Positions 1-9,700 of a stretch of 64,000 nucleotides of DNA are shown piece by piece. The DNA is from Desulfovibrio sp. (lineage in GTDB: Bacteria > Desulfobacterota > Desulfovibrionia > Desulfovibrionales > Desulfovibrionaceae). The stretch lies in assembly GCA_031287575.1 (NCBI GenBank), contig JAITSV010000011.1:47205-111204 (forward strand), in the 5' to 3' direction. The position numbers and the translations under genes are program-made. The notes beneath the pieces were generated by a model that made no database searches, had not been told where the DNA came from, and saw only the letters and a list, made by a program, of their open reading frames with translations. Within the stretch, counting starts at the first letter, position 1; each line of letters begins with the position of its first letter.

Positions 1-982
<982 letters not shown>

Positions 983-1297
983 GTATGCATCCGTGGCCCG
1001 GAGGCCGGTGGTGAGTCCTGAAAGGTCGTGACGGCACGCCGCCGCGCAACGGCGGCGGGAACCGCCAGGGGGCCATGCGGCCACATAGCTGTCCGCCGGA
1101 GGGATACGAAGACGCGGTACGGCCTGCCGCCCCCTTCCATCCGTCGGAAAGATGGTCTAGAAAATCCGGAAGCGGCACGGCCCGTTGCCTGCACCCGCAG
1201 GTGCATCCCGATTGCCGCCCCGCCAAACTCGACGAAGCACGCGCCTCCGGCGGCCAGGTCCGCGACCCGGCATGCCGGAACCCCGCATGGAGCCCGC
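983..1297. other. Intergenic region between uvrB and a divergent hypothetical gene
   Basis: No convincing gene. An 8-bp perfect GC hairpin with a 5-nt loop lies at 1037-1057 but is not followed by a T-run on either strand. The region must hold the divergent promoters of uvrB and the gene at 1298; no clear -35/-10 pair was identified. Confidence 0.5.
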
Positions 1298-1819
1298 ATG
1301 GAACTGACCGTCATTCCCGTGGAAGGCACGCCCCCGGTGGAGCGCATCCACGTCATATCCGTCACCATCCGCACCTTCAAGGGGCGGCGCAACGTACAGG
1401 CCCATCTTTTCCGGCTGGCCGACGAGGCCGCAATGGCGGCGGAACTGGCCAGGCTGCGCGGGGTGCCCGGCCTGGTGGGCGGCCCGCTGCAACCTGACGC
1501 ACCCGGCAGTGAAGACCTGACCGGCCCCGAAGCGGAAACCGACGCCCTGCGCATGGTGCTGGAAGCCTTTACCGAGGCGGAACGCGACGCGGTGGTGGAC
1601 TACCTTTCGCGGCGCTACGCCGACCGGCTGACCTGCATCATCGCCTGTCCGCTGCAACTGCCGGTGCCGCGCGGGGTGGTGCCCTTCTCCGCCCTGCCGG
1701 AAGGCAAGACCATGGGGGTCATCCGCTTCGACGAGGTGCCCCGCTATCCGCTGCCTTTCGCCATTCGCGGCTTTTACGACCTGGCCCAGCACGAGCCGCT
1801 GGTGCACGAACAGGAATAA
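1298..1819 (+). CDS. Hypothetical protein, 173 aa
   Basis: No family recognised. The start ATG at 1298 is chosen because GGAG sits five bases upstream and the protein then begins MELTVIPVEGTPPVERIHV; the frame is open further upstream but that part is Arg/Pro-rich noise. The product is soluble and mildly acidic, with no signal peptide or membrane segment. The C-terminal half contains an ACPLQLPVPRGVVPFSALPE segment and ends in an acidic HEQE tail. It stands alone between uvrB and the convergent aat. Codon use matches its neighbours, which supports a real gene. Confidence 0.7.
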   Translation: MELTVIPVEGTPPVERIHVISVTIRTFKGRRNVQAHLFRLADEAAMAAELARLRGVPGLVGGPLQPDAPGSEDLTGPEAETDALRMVLEAFTEAERDAVVDYLSRRYADRLTCIIACPLQLPVPRGVVPFSALPEGKTMGVIRFDEVPRYPLPFAIRGFYDLAQHEPLVHEQE

Positions 1820-1823
1820 CCCG

Positions 1824-1859
1824 CCGTGCCGCCGCGCGCCACATGGGTACGCGGCACGG
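1824..1859. terminator. Candidate hairpin terminator between convergent genes
   Basis: CCGTGCCGC pairs perfectly with GCGGCACGG across an 18-nt loop just after the stop of the 173-aa gene. There is no T-run, so intrinsic termination is uncertain. Confidence 0.3.
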
Positions 1860-1976
1860 GACAGCGGGTACGGGCGGGTGCGGGCGGCAACGCTGCCTGC
1901 CCCGGAGCAGCGCATGTCCGGGCCAGCACCCTGCCCCGCCGACGACGGGCCACGTGCCCGCTCCGTCCATCGCCCG

Positions 1977-2822
1977 CTACAAGGGCCTGAAACCGGCCGG
2001 GACACGCCAGTGCCTGGCCGGTCCTTGATCGGAGTTGGCGTCCGGACCAGCCTGCCGCGCGGACATCCACGGGGCGTCCGGCCCCGGCGACAATGTCCGT
2101 ACCGGCAATCCCGAAATATCCGGGCAGCGTGCCTCGCTGCCGTCGGCCAGGCGCAGTGCCCCGCGCACCCCGTCCGCCAGCCGGGCCAGAAACTCCGGGC
2201 GCGGCAGTTCGCGCGCGCCAAAGCGCACCATGTGCGGCGTGGTCTGCTGGCAGTCGATGAGGGTGCACCCCGCGTGGCGCAGCCAGGCGGCCAGCCAGGT
2301 GAAGGCCACCTTGGAGGCCTCGGGCACCAGGTGGAACATGGATTCGCCGTAGAACACCCCGCCCAGGGCCACCCCGTACAGCCCGCCCACCAGCCTGCCG
2401 TCCTGCCACGCCTCCGCCGAATGGGCGATGCCCAGCCGGTGCAGCGCCTCATAGGCGTTGATCATGGCGGGCACCAGCCAGGTGCCGCGCTGCCCCTGCC
2501 GGGGCGTGCCCGCGCAGCGCCGGATGACCAGGGCAAAGGCCTTGTCGAAGGTGACCTCGAAGGCATTCGAGCGGATGCGCCGCGCCAGGCTGCGCGATAC
2601 GTGCAGTTCGTCCGGCAGCAGCGCGCAGCGCGGGTCGGGCGACCACCACAGGATGGGCGTGCCCCGGTCGTACCACGGGTAGATGCCGCGCAGGTAGGCA
2701 GCCACCAGCCGGGCGGGCGAAAGATCGCCCCCCACGGCCAGCAGCCCTTCGGGCGGCGCGGCGACCGGATCGGGGAAGTCGGAACCATCCCCGGTCATCC
2801 GGCCCAGCACGCGCACGTTCAT
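1977..2822 (-). CDS. aat: Leucyl/phenylalanyl-tRNA--protein transferase (Aat)
   Basis: Aat adds Leu or Phe from aminoacyl-tRNA to proteins with N-terminal Arg or Lys, creating a destabilising N-degron that ClpS hands to ClpAP. The 281-residue product contains the family signatures: FPDPVAAPPEGLLAVGGDL near residue 15, GIYPWY, WWSPDPR, and the GESMFH block near residue 160 followed by LIDCQQTTPH. It is somewhat longer than E. coli Aat (about 234 aa) because of a C-terminal tail rich in Pro, Gly and Ala. The start codon overlaps the stop of clpA by four bases (ATGA), implying translational coupling and a shared N-end-rule operon. Confidence 0.95.
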   Translation of the reverse strand: MNVRVLGRMTGDGSDFPDPVAAPPEGLLAVGGDLSPARLVAAYLRGIYPWYDRGTPILWWSPDPRCALLPDELHVSRSLARRIRSNAFEVTFDKAFALVIRRCAGTPRQGQRGTWLVPAMINAYEALHRLGIAHSAEAWQDGRLVGGLYGVALGGVFYGESMFHLVPEASKVAFTWLAAWLRHAGCTLIDCQQTTPHMVRFGARELPRPEFLARLADGVRGALRLADGSEARCPDISGLPVRTLSPGPDAPWMSARQAGPDANSDQGPARHWRVPAGFRPL

Positions 2823-5296
2823 TTATCGGTGGCGGCTTCGTCGCCGCCAAGCGGCTCGTAGCGGAACACCAGCCCCAGCCCGGCAATGGACTGCCGGTCG
2901 GGGGGCGGCCCGGTCTGAACGGAGCTTGTCTGGGCGGCTGTTGCCGGCGTGGCCCCAGCCATGTCAGCCGACACGTCGGCGGGCACGGCTGGCGGGGCAC
3001 CATCCTTGGCCGCTGTCTTGCCCTTCCCCTTGCGGGCGGGCCTGGCGGGCGCGGTTGCAGCCTCCGGCACGGCCACGTCCACAATGGCGGTGCCACCCTT
3101 GCGCAGCTTGCCGAACAACACCTCGCGGGCCAACTCGTCTTCCAGCGCGGTGCGGATCACCCGGCGCAGCGGGCGCGCCCCGAAGGCAGGCTCGAAGCCC
3201 TTTTCGGCCAAGCGCGCACGGGCCGCCGGAGTCAGTTCCAGGCGCACGCGGCGGTCCTTCAGCCCGGCGCCCAGTTCCAGCACGAACTTGTCCACGATGC
3301 GCTCCATGACCGGGGTGGTCAGCCCGGCAAAGGGGATCATGGCGTCCAGCCGGTTGCGGAATTCCGGGCTGAACATGTTCTCCACGGCCTTGCGGCCCTT
3401 GCCCGCCACGTCTTCCTGCGCGGTGGCGCCGAAGCCGATGGACGGCGCGCTCATTTCGCGCACGCCCGCGTTGGAGGTCATGATCAGCACCACGTTGCGG
3501 AAGTCCGCCTTGCGTCCGGTGTTGTCGGTGAGCGTGGCGTAGTCCATGACCTGGAGCAGAATGTTGAAGATGTCCGGGTGGGCCTTTTCGATTTCGGCCA
3601 GCAGCAGCACGGTGTACGGCTGCTTGCGGATGGCCTCGGTCAGCAGGCCGCCCTGGTCGAAGCCCACGTAGCCGGGGGGCGCCCCGATGAGCCGCGACAC
3701 GGAATGCTTCTCCATGTACTCGCTCATGTCGTAGCGCACGAAGCCGATGCCCATGACCTCCGCCAGACGGCGGGCCAGTTCGGTCTTGCCCACCCCCGTG
3801 GGGCCGTAGAACAGGAAGCTGCCCGTGGGCCGGTCCTCGCGGCCCAGGCCCGCCCGCGCGCGCAGGATGGCCCGCGACAGGATGCCTACGGCCGCGTCCT
3901 GCCCGAAGACCACGTTGCGCAGGTCTTCATCGAGGGTGCGCAGGCGGTCGCGGTCACTGGACGACACCGTGCGCGACGGTATCTGGGCCATGCGCGCCAC
4001 CACCTTTTCCACGTCCTTCACGCCGATGGCGGCATCGGAGGACGACGCCGCGCGGGCTCCGCGCCGCAGCCGGGCCGCCGCGCCCGCCTCGTCCAGCACG
4101 TCGATGGCCTTGTCCGGCAGCAGCCGTTCGGTGATGTACCGGGCGGAAAGCTCCACCGCCGCGCGCAGGGCGGGCAACGTGTAGCGCACCTTGTGGTGGT
4201 CCTCGTAATAGGGGCGCAACCCCTTCAGGATGTCCACGCATTCGTCCTGCGAAGGTTCCTGCACGTCGATCTTCTGGAACCGGCGCGACAGGGCGCGGTC
4301 CTTCTCGAAGTGGTTGCGGTATTCCTCGTAGGTGGTGGACCCGATGCAGCGGATGCTGCCGTCGGCCAGCACGGGCTTCAGGATGTTGGAGGCATCCATG
4401 GAGCCGCCGCTGGTGGAACCCGCGCCCACGATGGTGTGGATTTCGTCGATGAACAGAATGGCCCCCGGCACCTTGCCGAGGTCGGTGATGACGCCCTTCA
4501 GGCGCTGCTCGAAGTCGCCGCGATACTTGGTGCCCGCCAGCAGCGCGCCCATGTCCAGGGCGAAGATGCGCACGTCGCGGAATTCCTCGGGCACTTCGCC
4601 GCCCGCCACGCGCAGGGCCAGCCCTTCGGCGATGGCGGTCTTGCCCACGCCGGGGTCGCCCACGTACAGCGGGTTGTTCTTGCGCCGCCGGGCCAGCACC
4701 TGGATGGTCCGTTCCAGTTCCTTTGCCCGCCCGATAAGCGGGTCTATGCGGCCATCGCGGGCGCGGGCGGTAAGGTCCACGGTGAACTTTTCCAGCGCGT
4801 CGGTGCGCGGGGTGTCCGATGCGCCCTCTTCGCCGTCCGCTTCGCCGCCGCCCTCCCCGTCGCCGCCCTGCGGCGCGCCGTGCGAGATGTGCTGCAGCAC
4901 GTCCAGCCGGGTCACCCCCTGCGACTTCAGGAAGTAGGTGGCGTAGGCGTCGTCTTCTTCAAAAATGGCGGCCAGCACGTCGCCGATTTCCACGGCGCCC
5001 TTGCCCGCGGACTGCATGTGGCGGATGGCCCGCTGCAGCACGCGCTGCACGCCAAGGGTCTGGACGACCTCTGTTGGGGTGTCGGCGGGCAACGGCTCCA
5101 GATGGGTGGCGAAAAAGGTTTCCAGGCGCAGGCGCAGGGCCTTCACGTCCACCCCCACGGCTTCAAGGATGGATTTTCCCGCATCCTCACCCGTGATGGC
5201 GTAGAGCAGGTGCTCCAGCGTCAGGAACTCGTGGTTGCGCGTCCGCACGTCGTTGACGGCGGCGGTAAGCGCTGCTTCAAGGCGTCTTCCAATCAT
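2819..5296 (-). CDS. clpA: ATP-dependent Clp protease ATP-binding subunit ClpA
   Basis: ClpA is the hexameric AAA+ unfoldase that feeds substrates to ClpP. The 825-aa product has the two Clp N-repeats (MIGRRLEAALTAAV onward), AAA-1 with Walker A GDPGVGKT and Walker B ILFIDEIH, an IGF ClpP-docking loop (SAPSIGFG), and AAA-2 with Walker A GPTGVGKT. The second Walker B reads LLLAEIEKAHPD instead of the usual LLLDEIEKAHPD: the codon at 3596-3598 is GCC (Ala567). A roughly 60-residue Ala/Pro/Lys-rich linker is inserted between the normal GGTAIVDVA end and a short LVFRYEP tail. ATG at 5296 is one base after the clpS stop. Confidence 0.96.
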   Translation of the reverse strand: MIGRRLEAALTAAVNDVRTRNHEFLTLEHLLYAITGEDAGKSILEAVGVDVKALRLRLETFFATHLEPLPADTPTEVVQTLGVQRVLQRAIRHMQSAGKGAVEIGDVLAAIFEEDDAYATYFLKSQGVTRLDVLQHISHGAPQGGDGEGGGEADGEEGASDTPRTDALEKFTVDLTARARDGRIDPLIGRAKELERTIQVLARRRKNNPLYVGDPGVGKTAIAEGLALRVAGGEVPEEFRDVRIFALDMGALLAGTKYRGDFEQRLKGVITDLGKVPGAILFIDEIHTIVGAGSTSGGSMDASNILKPVLADGSIRCIGSTTYEEYRNHFEKDRALSRRFQKIDVQEPSQDECVDILKGLRPYYEDHHKVRYTLPALRAAVELSARYITERLLPDKAIDVLDEAGAAARLRRGARAASSSDAAIGVKDVEKVVARMAQIPSRTVSSSDRDRLRTLDEDLRNVVFGQDAAVGILSRAILRARAGLGREDRPTGSFLFYGPTGVGKTELARRLAEVMGIGFVRYDMSEYMEKHSVSRLIGAPPGYVGFDQGGLLTEAIRKQPYTVLLLAEIEKAHPDIFNILLQVMDYATLTDNTGRKADFRNVVLIMTSNAGVREMSAPSIGFGATAQEDVAGKGRKAVENMFSPEFRNRLDAMIPFAGLTTPVMERIVDKFVLELGAGLKDRRVRLELTPAARARLAEKGFEPAFGARPLRRVIRTALEDELAREVLFGKLRKGGTAIVDVAVPEAATAPARPARKGKGKTAAKDGAPPAVPADVSADMAGATPATAAQTSSVQTGPPPDRQSIAGLGLVFRYEPLGGDEAATDK

Positions 5297-5297
5297 G

Positions 5298-5765
5298 TCA
5301 TACCTCTTCGAGGGTGCAGCGCAGTGGATAGCCTTCGCGCCGGGCGCGGGCATGCACGAGGGCGACCTTGGTTTCGGCCACCTCCGCCGTGTACACGCCG
5401 CATTCGCCGACGCCCTTCTCGTGGACGGCCAGCATGATGCGCGTCGCCTCGTCGGGCGTTCTGCGGAACACCTCGACCAGGATCGACACCACGAACTCCA
5501 TGGTCGTGTAGTCGTCGTTGTGCAGGAGCACCCGGAACATCCGGGGCTCGCGCACCTCGTCCTCGATGAGGATCTCCGTGTCCCTGCCACCGTCCGGCAT
5601 GCCCGATGGATTCGACGGGCCAGCCGGTTCGGATGGACTGGAAGGACCGGACGGGCCATCCGGATTGGATGGACCGGCCATGCACGCCGGAATGGCCGGG
5701 AAACGATGGATGCCGGAATGGGTGCTCATGGGTGCTCGTTTCGCTGTTTCCGGGTGGCCGTTCAT
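5298..5765 (-). CDS. clpS: ATP-dependent Clp protease adaptor ClpS
   Basis: ClpS recognises N-degrons (Leu, Phe, Trp, Tyr) and delivers them to ClpA. The core starts near residue 75 with RVLLHNDDYTTMEFVV, containing the substrate-binding Asn-Asp-Asp, and continues with the VHEKGVGECGVYTAEVAETK block. The core is of normal length but is preceded by an unusual 60-70 residue extension made of degenerate GPSNP/GPSGP repeats. A second ATG at 5729 would remove 12 residues; neither start has a strong ribosome site. One base separates it from clpA, which fixes its role as the adaptor of this ClpA. Family assignment is firm, the start less so. Confidence 0.93.
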   Translation of the reverse strand: MNGHPETAKRAPMSTHSGIHRFPAIPACMAGPSNPDGPSGPSSPSEPAGPSNPSGMPDGGRDTEILIEDEVREPRMFRVLLHNDDYTTMEFVVSILVEVFRRTPDEATRIMLAVHEKGVGECGVYTAEVAETKVALVHARARREGYPLRCTLEEV

Positions 5766-5868
5766 GGCCGCGCCCCGGTATCCGTCCCTCGTCGTCCGGG
5801 CAAAGCAGTCGGGGGCAAAACCGCCGGGGCGTGGGGCCGGTTGTGCGCCGGGCGCGGGCCACGCCTTA

Positions 5869-5896
5869 ATACTAACATCGCGCCGCCCGCTGTCGA
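5869..5896 (-). promoter_or_regulatory. Candidate promoter of clpS-clpA-aat
   Basis: On the minus strand TCGACA (5891-5896) and TAGTAT (5869-5874) are separated by 16 bases, about 100 bases upstream of clpS, in the only AT-richer stretch of the intergenic region. Pattern match only. Confidence 0.4.
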
Positions 5897-5981
5897 GGGG
5901 CTTGCGGTCACGCAGGGCAAGGCCGCCAGGTCGAAAGATTCGTGACCATTTCCGGGCGGGGCCAGTACGGGCGGGGCCGGA

Positions 5982-6659
5982 TCACTCCTCGCTGGCGGCG
6001 CCTGCCCCGCCGGCATCGCTTCCGAAGACCACCCCTCGGGCGGCGGCCAGCCCCGCCGCGTCGAAGGTGAAATCCTCCGACGGGGGCAGCCCGTTCGCGG
6101 CGCGCCACTGGCGATTCAGGTCGTGATACGTTGCGGTGGATGCGCGCGCCCTGTCAAGGCCAAGCCGGTCGGCCATGGCCAGGATGGCCTCGCGGTCACC
6201 CTCCAGTTCCACCACCGGGCCAAAGGGCATGATGTCGAGGCAGACATGCACCCCGTCCAGGTGCCACACCTCGCGCACCTTGTCGTAGCCGAAGGCCACG
6301 TCGTAGCCCAGGCCGGTCAGCACCCGGTGCATGGCGTCCCTGTCGGCCACGCCGGTCTGCACCTCGTCCCACACCTTCACGTCATCAGGAAAGGGAGCGG
6401 CTCCGGCATCCCCCGCATCCCCCGCATCACCGGCATGGGGCGGACGCTTCATGGTCAGCACGGCGGCGCGCAGGTTCGGCCCGGTCTTGGTGCGCAGACG
6501 CAGCAACGTGTTCGCCGCGCGCAAATGGCGCCCCGGCGTGTCGTACACCCGGTTGCATTCAAGGTACGGCGCGCCGCCGGTGGCCCCCAGTGCTTGCAAA
6601 GCGGTGCGAAGCGCGGCAAGGTCCGCTTCGGGGAACTTGATTTCTATTTCCAGTGCCAT
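5982..6659 (-). CDS. CYTH domain protein (class IV adenylate cyclase-like)
   Basis: The product (225 aa) starts MALEIEIKFPE, giving the ExExK signature of the CYTH superfamily, whose members are metal-dependent enzymes acting on triphosphates (class IV adenylate cyclase, thiamine triphosphatase, inorganic triphosphatase). Further charged beta-strand motifs follow: LRLRTKTG, LTMKRP, WHLDGVHVCLD and VELEGD. A (GDA)n repeat near residue 95 (HAGDAGDAGDAGA) interrupts the barrel. Whether it makes cAMP or hydrolyses a triphosphate cannot be told from sequence. It diverges from crcB, and its first codons overlap the upstream region of that gene. The start is set by the conserved MALEIEIKF opening. 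Confidence 0.88.
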   Translation of the reverse strand: MALEIEIKFPEADLAALRTALQALGATGGAPYLECNRVYDTPGRHLRAANTLLRLRTKTGPNLRAAVLTMKRPPHAGDAGDAGDAGAAPFPDDVKVWDEVQTGVADRDAMHRVLTGLGYDVAFGYDKVREVWHLDGVHVCLDIMPFGPVVELEGDREAILAMADRLGLDRARASTATYHDLNRQWRAANGLPPSEDFTFDAAGLAAARGVVFGSDAGGAGAASEE

Positions 6660-6781
6660 GTGAACTCCATGGACCGCGTCCCCGCCATCCCCCATTCCCG
6701 CTGCCGCGGCGGCAGCCCGTGGAAGACGGAGACGAGGCACGGCCGGGCGCCGCACCGCGCGGCGCGAAAGAGGGCCCTTTC

Positions 6782-7156
6782 GTGCAGAAGATCGTCTTGC
6801 TGGGCCTTGCGGGCGCCCTGGGCAGCCTGGCCCGTTACGGCCTTGCCGGGTTGGTGCAGCGCGCCACGCCGGGTTCGTTTCCGCTCGGTACGTTCATCGT
6901 CAACGTGCTGGGCTGCCTGGCCTTCGGGTTCATCTGGGGGGTGTGCGAAACCCGCATCTCCCTGCATCCGGACGTGCGCGTGGTGCTGCTGACCGGCTTC
7001 ATGGGCGCCTTCACCACCTTTTCCACCTTCACCTTCGAAAGTCTGGGACTCATGGAGACCGGGCAGTGGATGGCCTTTGCCCTGTACGCGGGCGGCCAGT
7101 TGCTGCTGGGCCTTGCCTTGCTGTGGCTGGGCCTGGGCACAGGACGGCTGGTTTAG
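6782..7156 (+). CDS. crcB: Fluoride channel CrcB (Fluc)
   Basis: CrcB/Fluc forms a dual-topology dimeric channel that exports fluoride. The 124-aa protein has four predicted membrane helices and the family motifs GALGSLARYGL near the start, GTFIVNVLGCLAFG, and GFMGAFTTFSTFTFE near residue 75, which carries the Phe box and Ser/Thr track. The GTG start is chosen because AGAGG lies about ten bases upstream and the length then equals the family's usual 120-130 aa; the longer in-frame ATG adds an Arg/Pro-rich segment unlike the family. The next gene, DUF190, is a frequent partner of crcB. Confidence 0.94.
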   Translation: MQKIVLLGLAGALGSLARYGLAGLVQRATPGSFPLGTFIVNVLGCLAFGFIWGVCETRISLHPDVRVVLLTGFMGAFTTFSTFTFESLGLMETGQWMAFALYAGGQLLLGLALLWLGLGTGRLV

Positions 7157-7247
7157 GACACAGGACGGCTGGTGCAGGCCAGCGGGCCGCCCCCCTCCCC
7201 CACGCACGGAAACCCGGCATCGCATCCGCAACCGGAAGGAGCACGCC

Positions 7248-7691
7248 ATGCGCATCATCTCTGGCGACGCCCTGCGTCTGCGCATCTACACCGGCGAACG
7301 CGACACCCACAAGGGGCGCGCCCTGCACGACGTCATCCTGGAATCGGCCCGGCGCGAAGGGCTGGCGGGCGGCACGGTGTTCCGGGGGCTTGCGGGCTTT
7401 GGCGCCAACAGCGTGGTACACACCGCGCGGGTGCTGCGCCTGTCCGAAGACCTGCCCATCGTGATCGAAATCATCGACGACGCGCCCAAGATAGAGGCAT
7501 TCCTGCCCCGCGTCGAGGCGCTGCTGGCCGAAGGGCTGGTCACCGTGGACCCGGTGCGCGTGCTGCTGTACCGCCACGGCCCCGGCAAGGAGACGCAGCA
7601 GGATGGGCACGCGGAACCCCACTCCGGCACGGCCGGGAAGCAGCCGAATCAGGACGGCGGCAGCCGGGGCCGCGACAGGCGGGGCATCTAG
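7248..7691 (+). CDS. DUF190 family protein, CrcB-associated
   Basis: The 147-aa protein belongs to the DUF190 family (PF02641), small ferredoxin-like-fold proteins with a PII-like look that often sit beside crcB. Visible features are the IYTGERDTHKGRALHDVI opening, AGGTVFRGLAGFG in the middle and LPIVIEIIDDAPKIEAFLP. It probably tunes or accompanies fluoride export, but the biochemical role is unknown; this is inferred from neighbourhood. The last 35 residues are polar, rich in Gln, Gly and Arg and not part of the domain. GGAAGGAG stands just upstream of the ATG, and the gene follows crcB by 91 bases in the same direction. Confidence 0.87.
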   Translation: MRIISGDALRLRIYTGERDTHKGRALHDVILESARREGLAGGTVFRGLAGFGANSVVHTARVLRLSEDLPIVIEIIDDAPKIEAFLPRVEALLAEGLVTVDPVRVLLYRHGPGKETQQDGHAEPHSGTAGKQPNQDGGSRGRDRRGI

Positions 7692-7736
7692 GCGCGCCGC
7701 GCCCCGTATGACCGCGCCCCCGCGCGGATGCGGAAA

Positions 7737-7763
7737 CGGCAGGACCGCCGGGCGGCCCTGCCG
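7737..7763. terminator. Bidirectional hairpin terminator
   Basis: CGGCAGG pairs with CCTGCCG and the stem continues inward with CCGC/GCGG past one mismatch. It lies between the convergent DUF190 and sulfite reductase genes and is followed by TTT on the minus strand. Confidence 0.5.
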
Positions 7764-7793
7764 TGTGCATTCCGTCGATGCGCCCCCGCGCTG

Positions 7794-8471
7794 CTACCCG
7801 GCGGCGGGCAACAGCGCGGCGCGAATGGCCTCTATGCCGGCCTTGTCCACGTACTTGGACACCCGCAGGCGCTTGCCGGAGTTTTCGCGGTACATGGCCA
7901 TGAAGCGCTGCACCAGGTCCAGCGCCGCCTCGCGGGTCAGGTCCTCGGCCAGCACGTCGCCGATGCGCGGGTGCCCGCCGGAATTGCCGCCCACGATCAC
8001 CGTCCAGCCGCGCTTGGTGCCCACCAGGCCCACGTCGCGCAGGTAGCTTTCGCCGCAGCACATGGGGCAGCCGGACACGCCGAACTTGACCTTGGCCGGG
8101 AAAGGCTGTTCCGCCAGCGTCTGCTCGATCTCCATGCCGAGCCCCAGCGAATCCTGAAGCCCGAGTTTACAGACCGCCGTGCCGGGGCAGGCCTGCACGT
8201 AGTGCACGCACAGTTCCACGGCGCGGCCCACGTCCATGCGCAGGTCTTCCCAGATGGGTTCCACCTGCTCCGCCGTCATGCCCACCAGGGCAAGGCGCTG
8301 GCCGGAGGTGATCTTGATGATGGGGATGGCGTACTTGCGCGCCACGCGGGAAATGGCGTCCAGGATGTCGGGCGACAGCATGCCGCAGGGGGTGCGGGGC
8401 ACGATGGCGTAGGTCTGCTTGTCGCGCTGGAGAATGGCGCCTCTCGGTTCCGGCGTGCCGGTATCAGTCAT
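7794..8471 (-). CDS. Assimilatory-type low-spin sulfite reductase (siroheme-[4Fe-4S])
   Basis: The 225-aa product matches the small monomeric sulfite reductase known from Desulfovibrio vulgaris (about 24-27 kDa), which carries one siroheme coupled to one 4Fe-4S cluster and reduces sulfite to sulfide in vitro. The cluster Cys residues are visible as ACPGTAVC near residue 115 and SGCPMCCGESYLRD near residue 160; an extra Cys-Cys pair is present. The N-terminal half holds the ferredoxin-like beta domain (SGQRLALVGMTAEQ). ATG at 8471 has AAGGAG about ten bases upstream. It stands alone, not in a cysteine pathway operon, so its physiological substrate is open. Confidence 0.9.
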   Translation of the reverse strand: MTDTGTPEPRGAILQRDKQTYAIVPRTPCGMLSPDILDAISRVARKYAIPIIKITSGQRLALVGMTAEQVEPIWEDLRMDVGRAVELCVHYVQACPGTAVCKLGLQDSLGLGMEIEQTLAEQPFPAKVKFGVSGCPMCCGESYLRDVGLVGTKRGWTVIVGGNSGGHPRIGDVLAEDLTREAALDLVQRFMAMYRENSGKRLRVSKYVDKAGIEAIRAALLPAAG

Positions 8472-8629
8472 GTCCGATGCTCCTTGGTCCGTATGCGTTG
8501 TCGTTGAGGGAAACGTGGCGATCGCGCCGGGGCATTGGCCGCGTGGCAATCGCCACATGCGATGTGTCCTTTGGATGCGGCGACGTTGGCGGCTCGTCGG
8601 CTTCGGCGGCTTCGATCGCCGTCACCGGC

Positions 8630-9700
8630 TCAGCAGGCCCGGACGATGGCCGGGGCGATTTCCTCCAGGGAAACCACCTTGCGCACGCCGCCCAGCTTGA
8701 TGGCCTCCTGGGGCATGCCGAAGACCACGCAACTGGCCTCGTCCTGGGCGATGGTATGCGCGCCCACGTCGAACAGTTCCTTCATGCCCGCCGCCCCGTC
8801 GTCGCCCATGCCGGTCATGATGGCGGCCACGGCGTTGCGCCCGGCGTAGCGCGCGGCGGACCGGAACAGCACGTCCACCGAGGGCCGGTGCCTGCGCACC
8901 AGCGGGCCTTCGCGCACCTCGACGTAATAGCGCGAGCCGTTGCGCTTGAGCAGCATGTGCAGGTTGCCGGGGGCGATGAGCACCTGGCCGCGCCGCATGA
9001 CGTCGTTGTCCTGCGCCTCCTTCACCGCTACCCGGCAGATGGCGTTGAGCCGGTTGGCGAAGGCGGCGGTGAAGTGTTCCGGCATGTGCTGCACGATGGC
9101 GATGGGCGGGCAGTCGGCGGGCAGCGCCTCCAGCACCACGCGCAGGGCCTCCGTGCCGCCGGTGGACGCGCCGATGACCACCATCTTTTCGGTCTGCTGC
9201 ACCGTGGTGGTCAGCGGGGTGGCCGCGGGCAGCACCGCATCGGCGGAAAGCTTGGGCGGCACCCCGGCGGCCAGGGGACTGAGCTTGCGCAGCCTGGCGC
9301 GGGCGGCGGCCTTCAGCGCATCGCAGATGCGGATGCTGGATTCCTCCAGAAACCGCTTGGTGCCCATGCGCGGTTTCTGGATGACCTCCACCGCGCCGTA
9401 TTCCATGGCCTTGAAGGTGGCCTCGGCCCCCTGCTCCGTCACCGACGAGCAGATCACCACCGGAATGGGGTGCTGGGTCATGATCTTGCGCAGGAAGGTG
9501 ATGCCGTCCATGCGCGGCATCTCCACGTCCAGCAGGATCACGTCCGGGGCCACGGTTTCCATGCGCTTGGCCGCCACGAAGGGGTCGGAGGCGGTGCCGA
9601 TGAGTTCCAGTTCCTCGTCGCTGGCGACGATGTCGGCCAGGGTCTGGCGGACCAGGGCAGAATCGTCCACCACCAGAACCTTGATGCGGCGGGCGGTCAT
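8630..9700 (-). CDS. cheB: Chemotaxis response regulator / protein-glutamate methylesterase CheB
   Basis: CheB removes methyl groups from chemoreceptors and deamidates Gln residues after phosphorylation by CheA. The 356-aa protein has an N-terminal receiver domain with the acidic pocket VVDDS and phospho-acceptor Asp in [12 protein letters not shown] near residue 59, the conserved Lys in VIQKP, a linker, and a methylesterase domain with catalytic Ser in IGASTGG, His in VQHMPEHFT and Asp in MTGMGDDGA. All catalytic residues are present. The start overlaps the cheR stop by four bases, so CheR and CheB are translationally coupled at the end of the chemotaxis operon. Confidence 0.97.
   Translation of the reverse strand: MTARRIKVLVVDDSALVRQTLADIVASDEELELIGTASDPFVAAKRMETVAPDVILLDVEMPRMDGITFLRKIMTQHPIPVVICSSVTEQGAEATFKAMEYGAVEVIQKPRMGTKRFLEESSIRICDALKAAARARLRKLSPLAAGVPPKLSADAVLPAATPLTTTVQQTEKMVVIGASTGGTEALRVVLEALPADCPPIAIVQHMPEHFTAAFANRLNAICRVAVKEAQDNDVMRRGQVLIAPGNLHMLLKRNGSRYYVEVREGPLVRRHRPSVDVLFRSAARYAGRNAVAAIMTGMGDDGAAGMKELFDVGAHTIAQDEASCVVFGMPQEAIKLGGVRKVVSLEEIAPAIVRAC

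Noticed and set aside
3578..5437. A 619-codon plus-strand frame opposite clpA
   Set aside because: Mirror of clpA with no family motifs; antisense shadow.
6660..6781. Fluoride riboswitch before crcB
   Set aside because: Looked for because crcB is often controlled by one; the conserved pseudoknot sequence is not visible.
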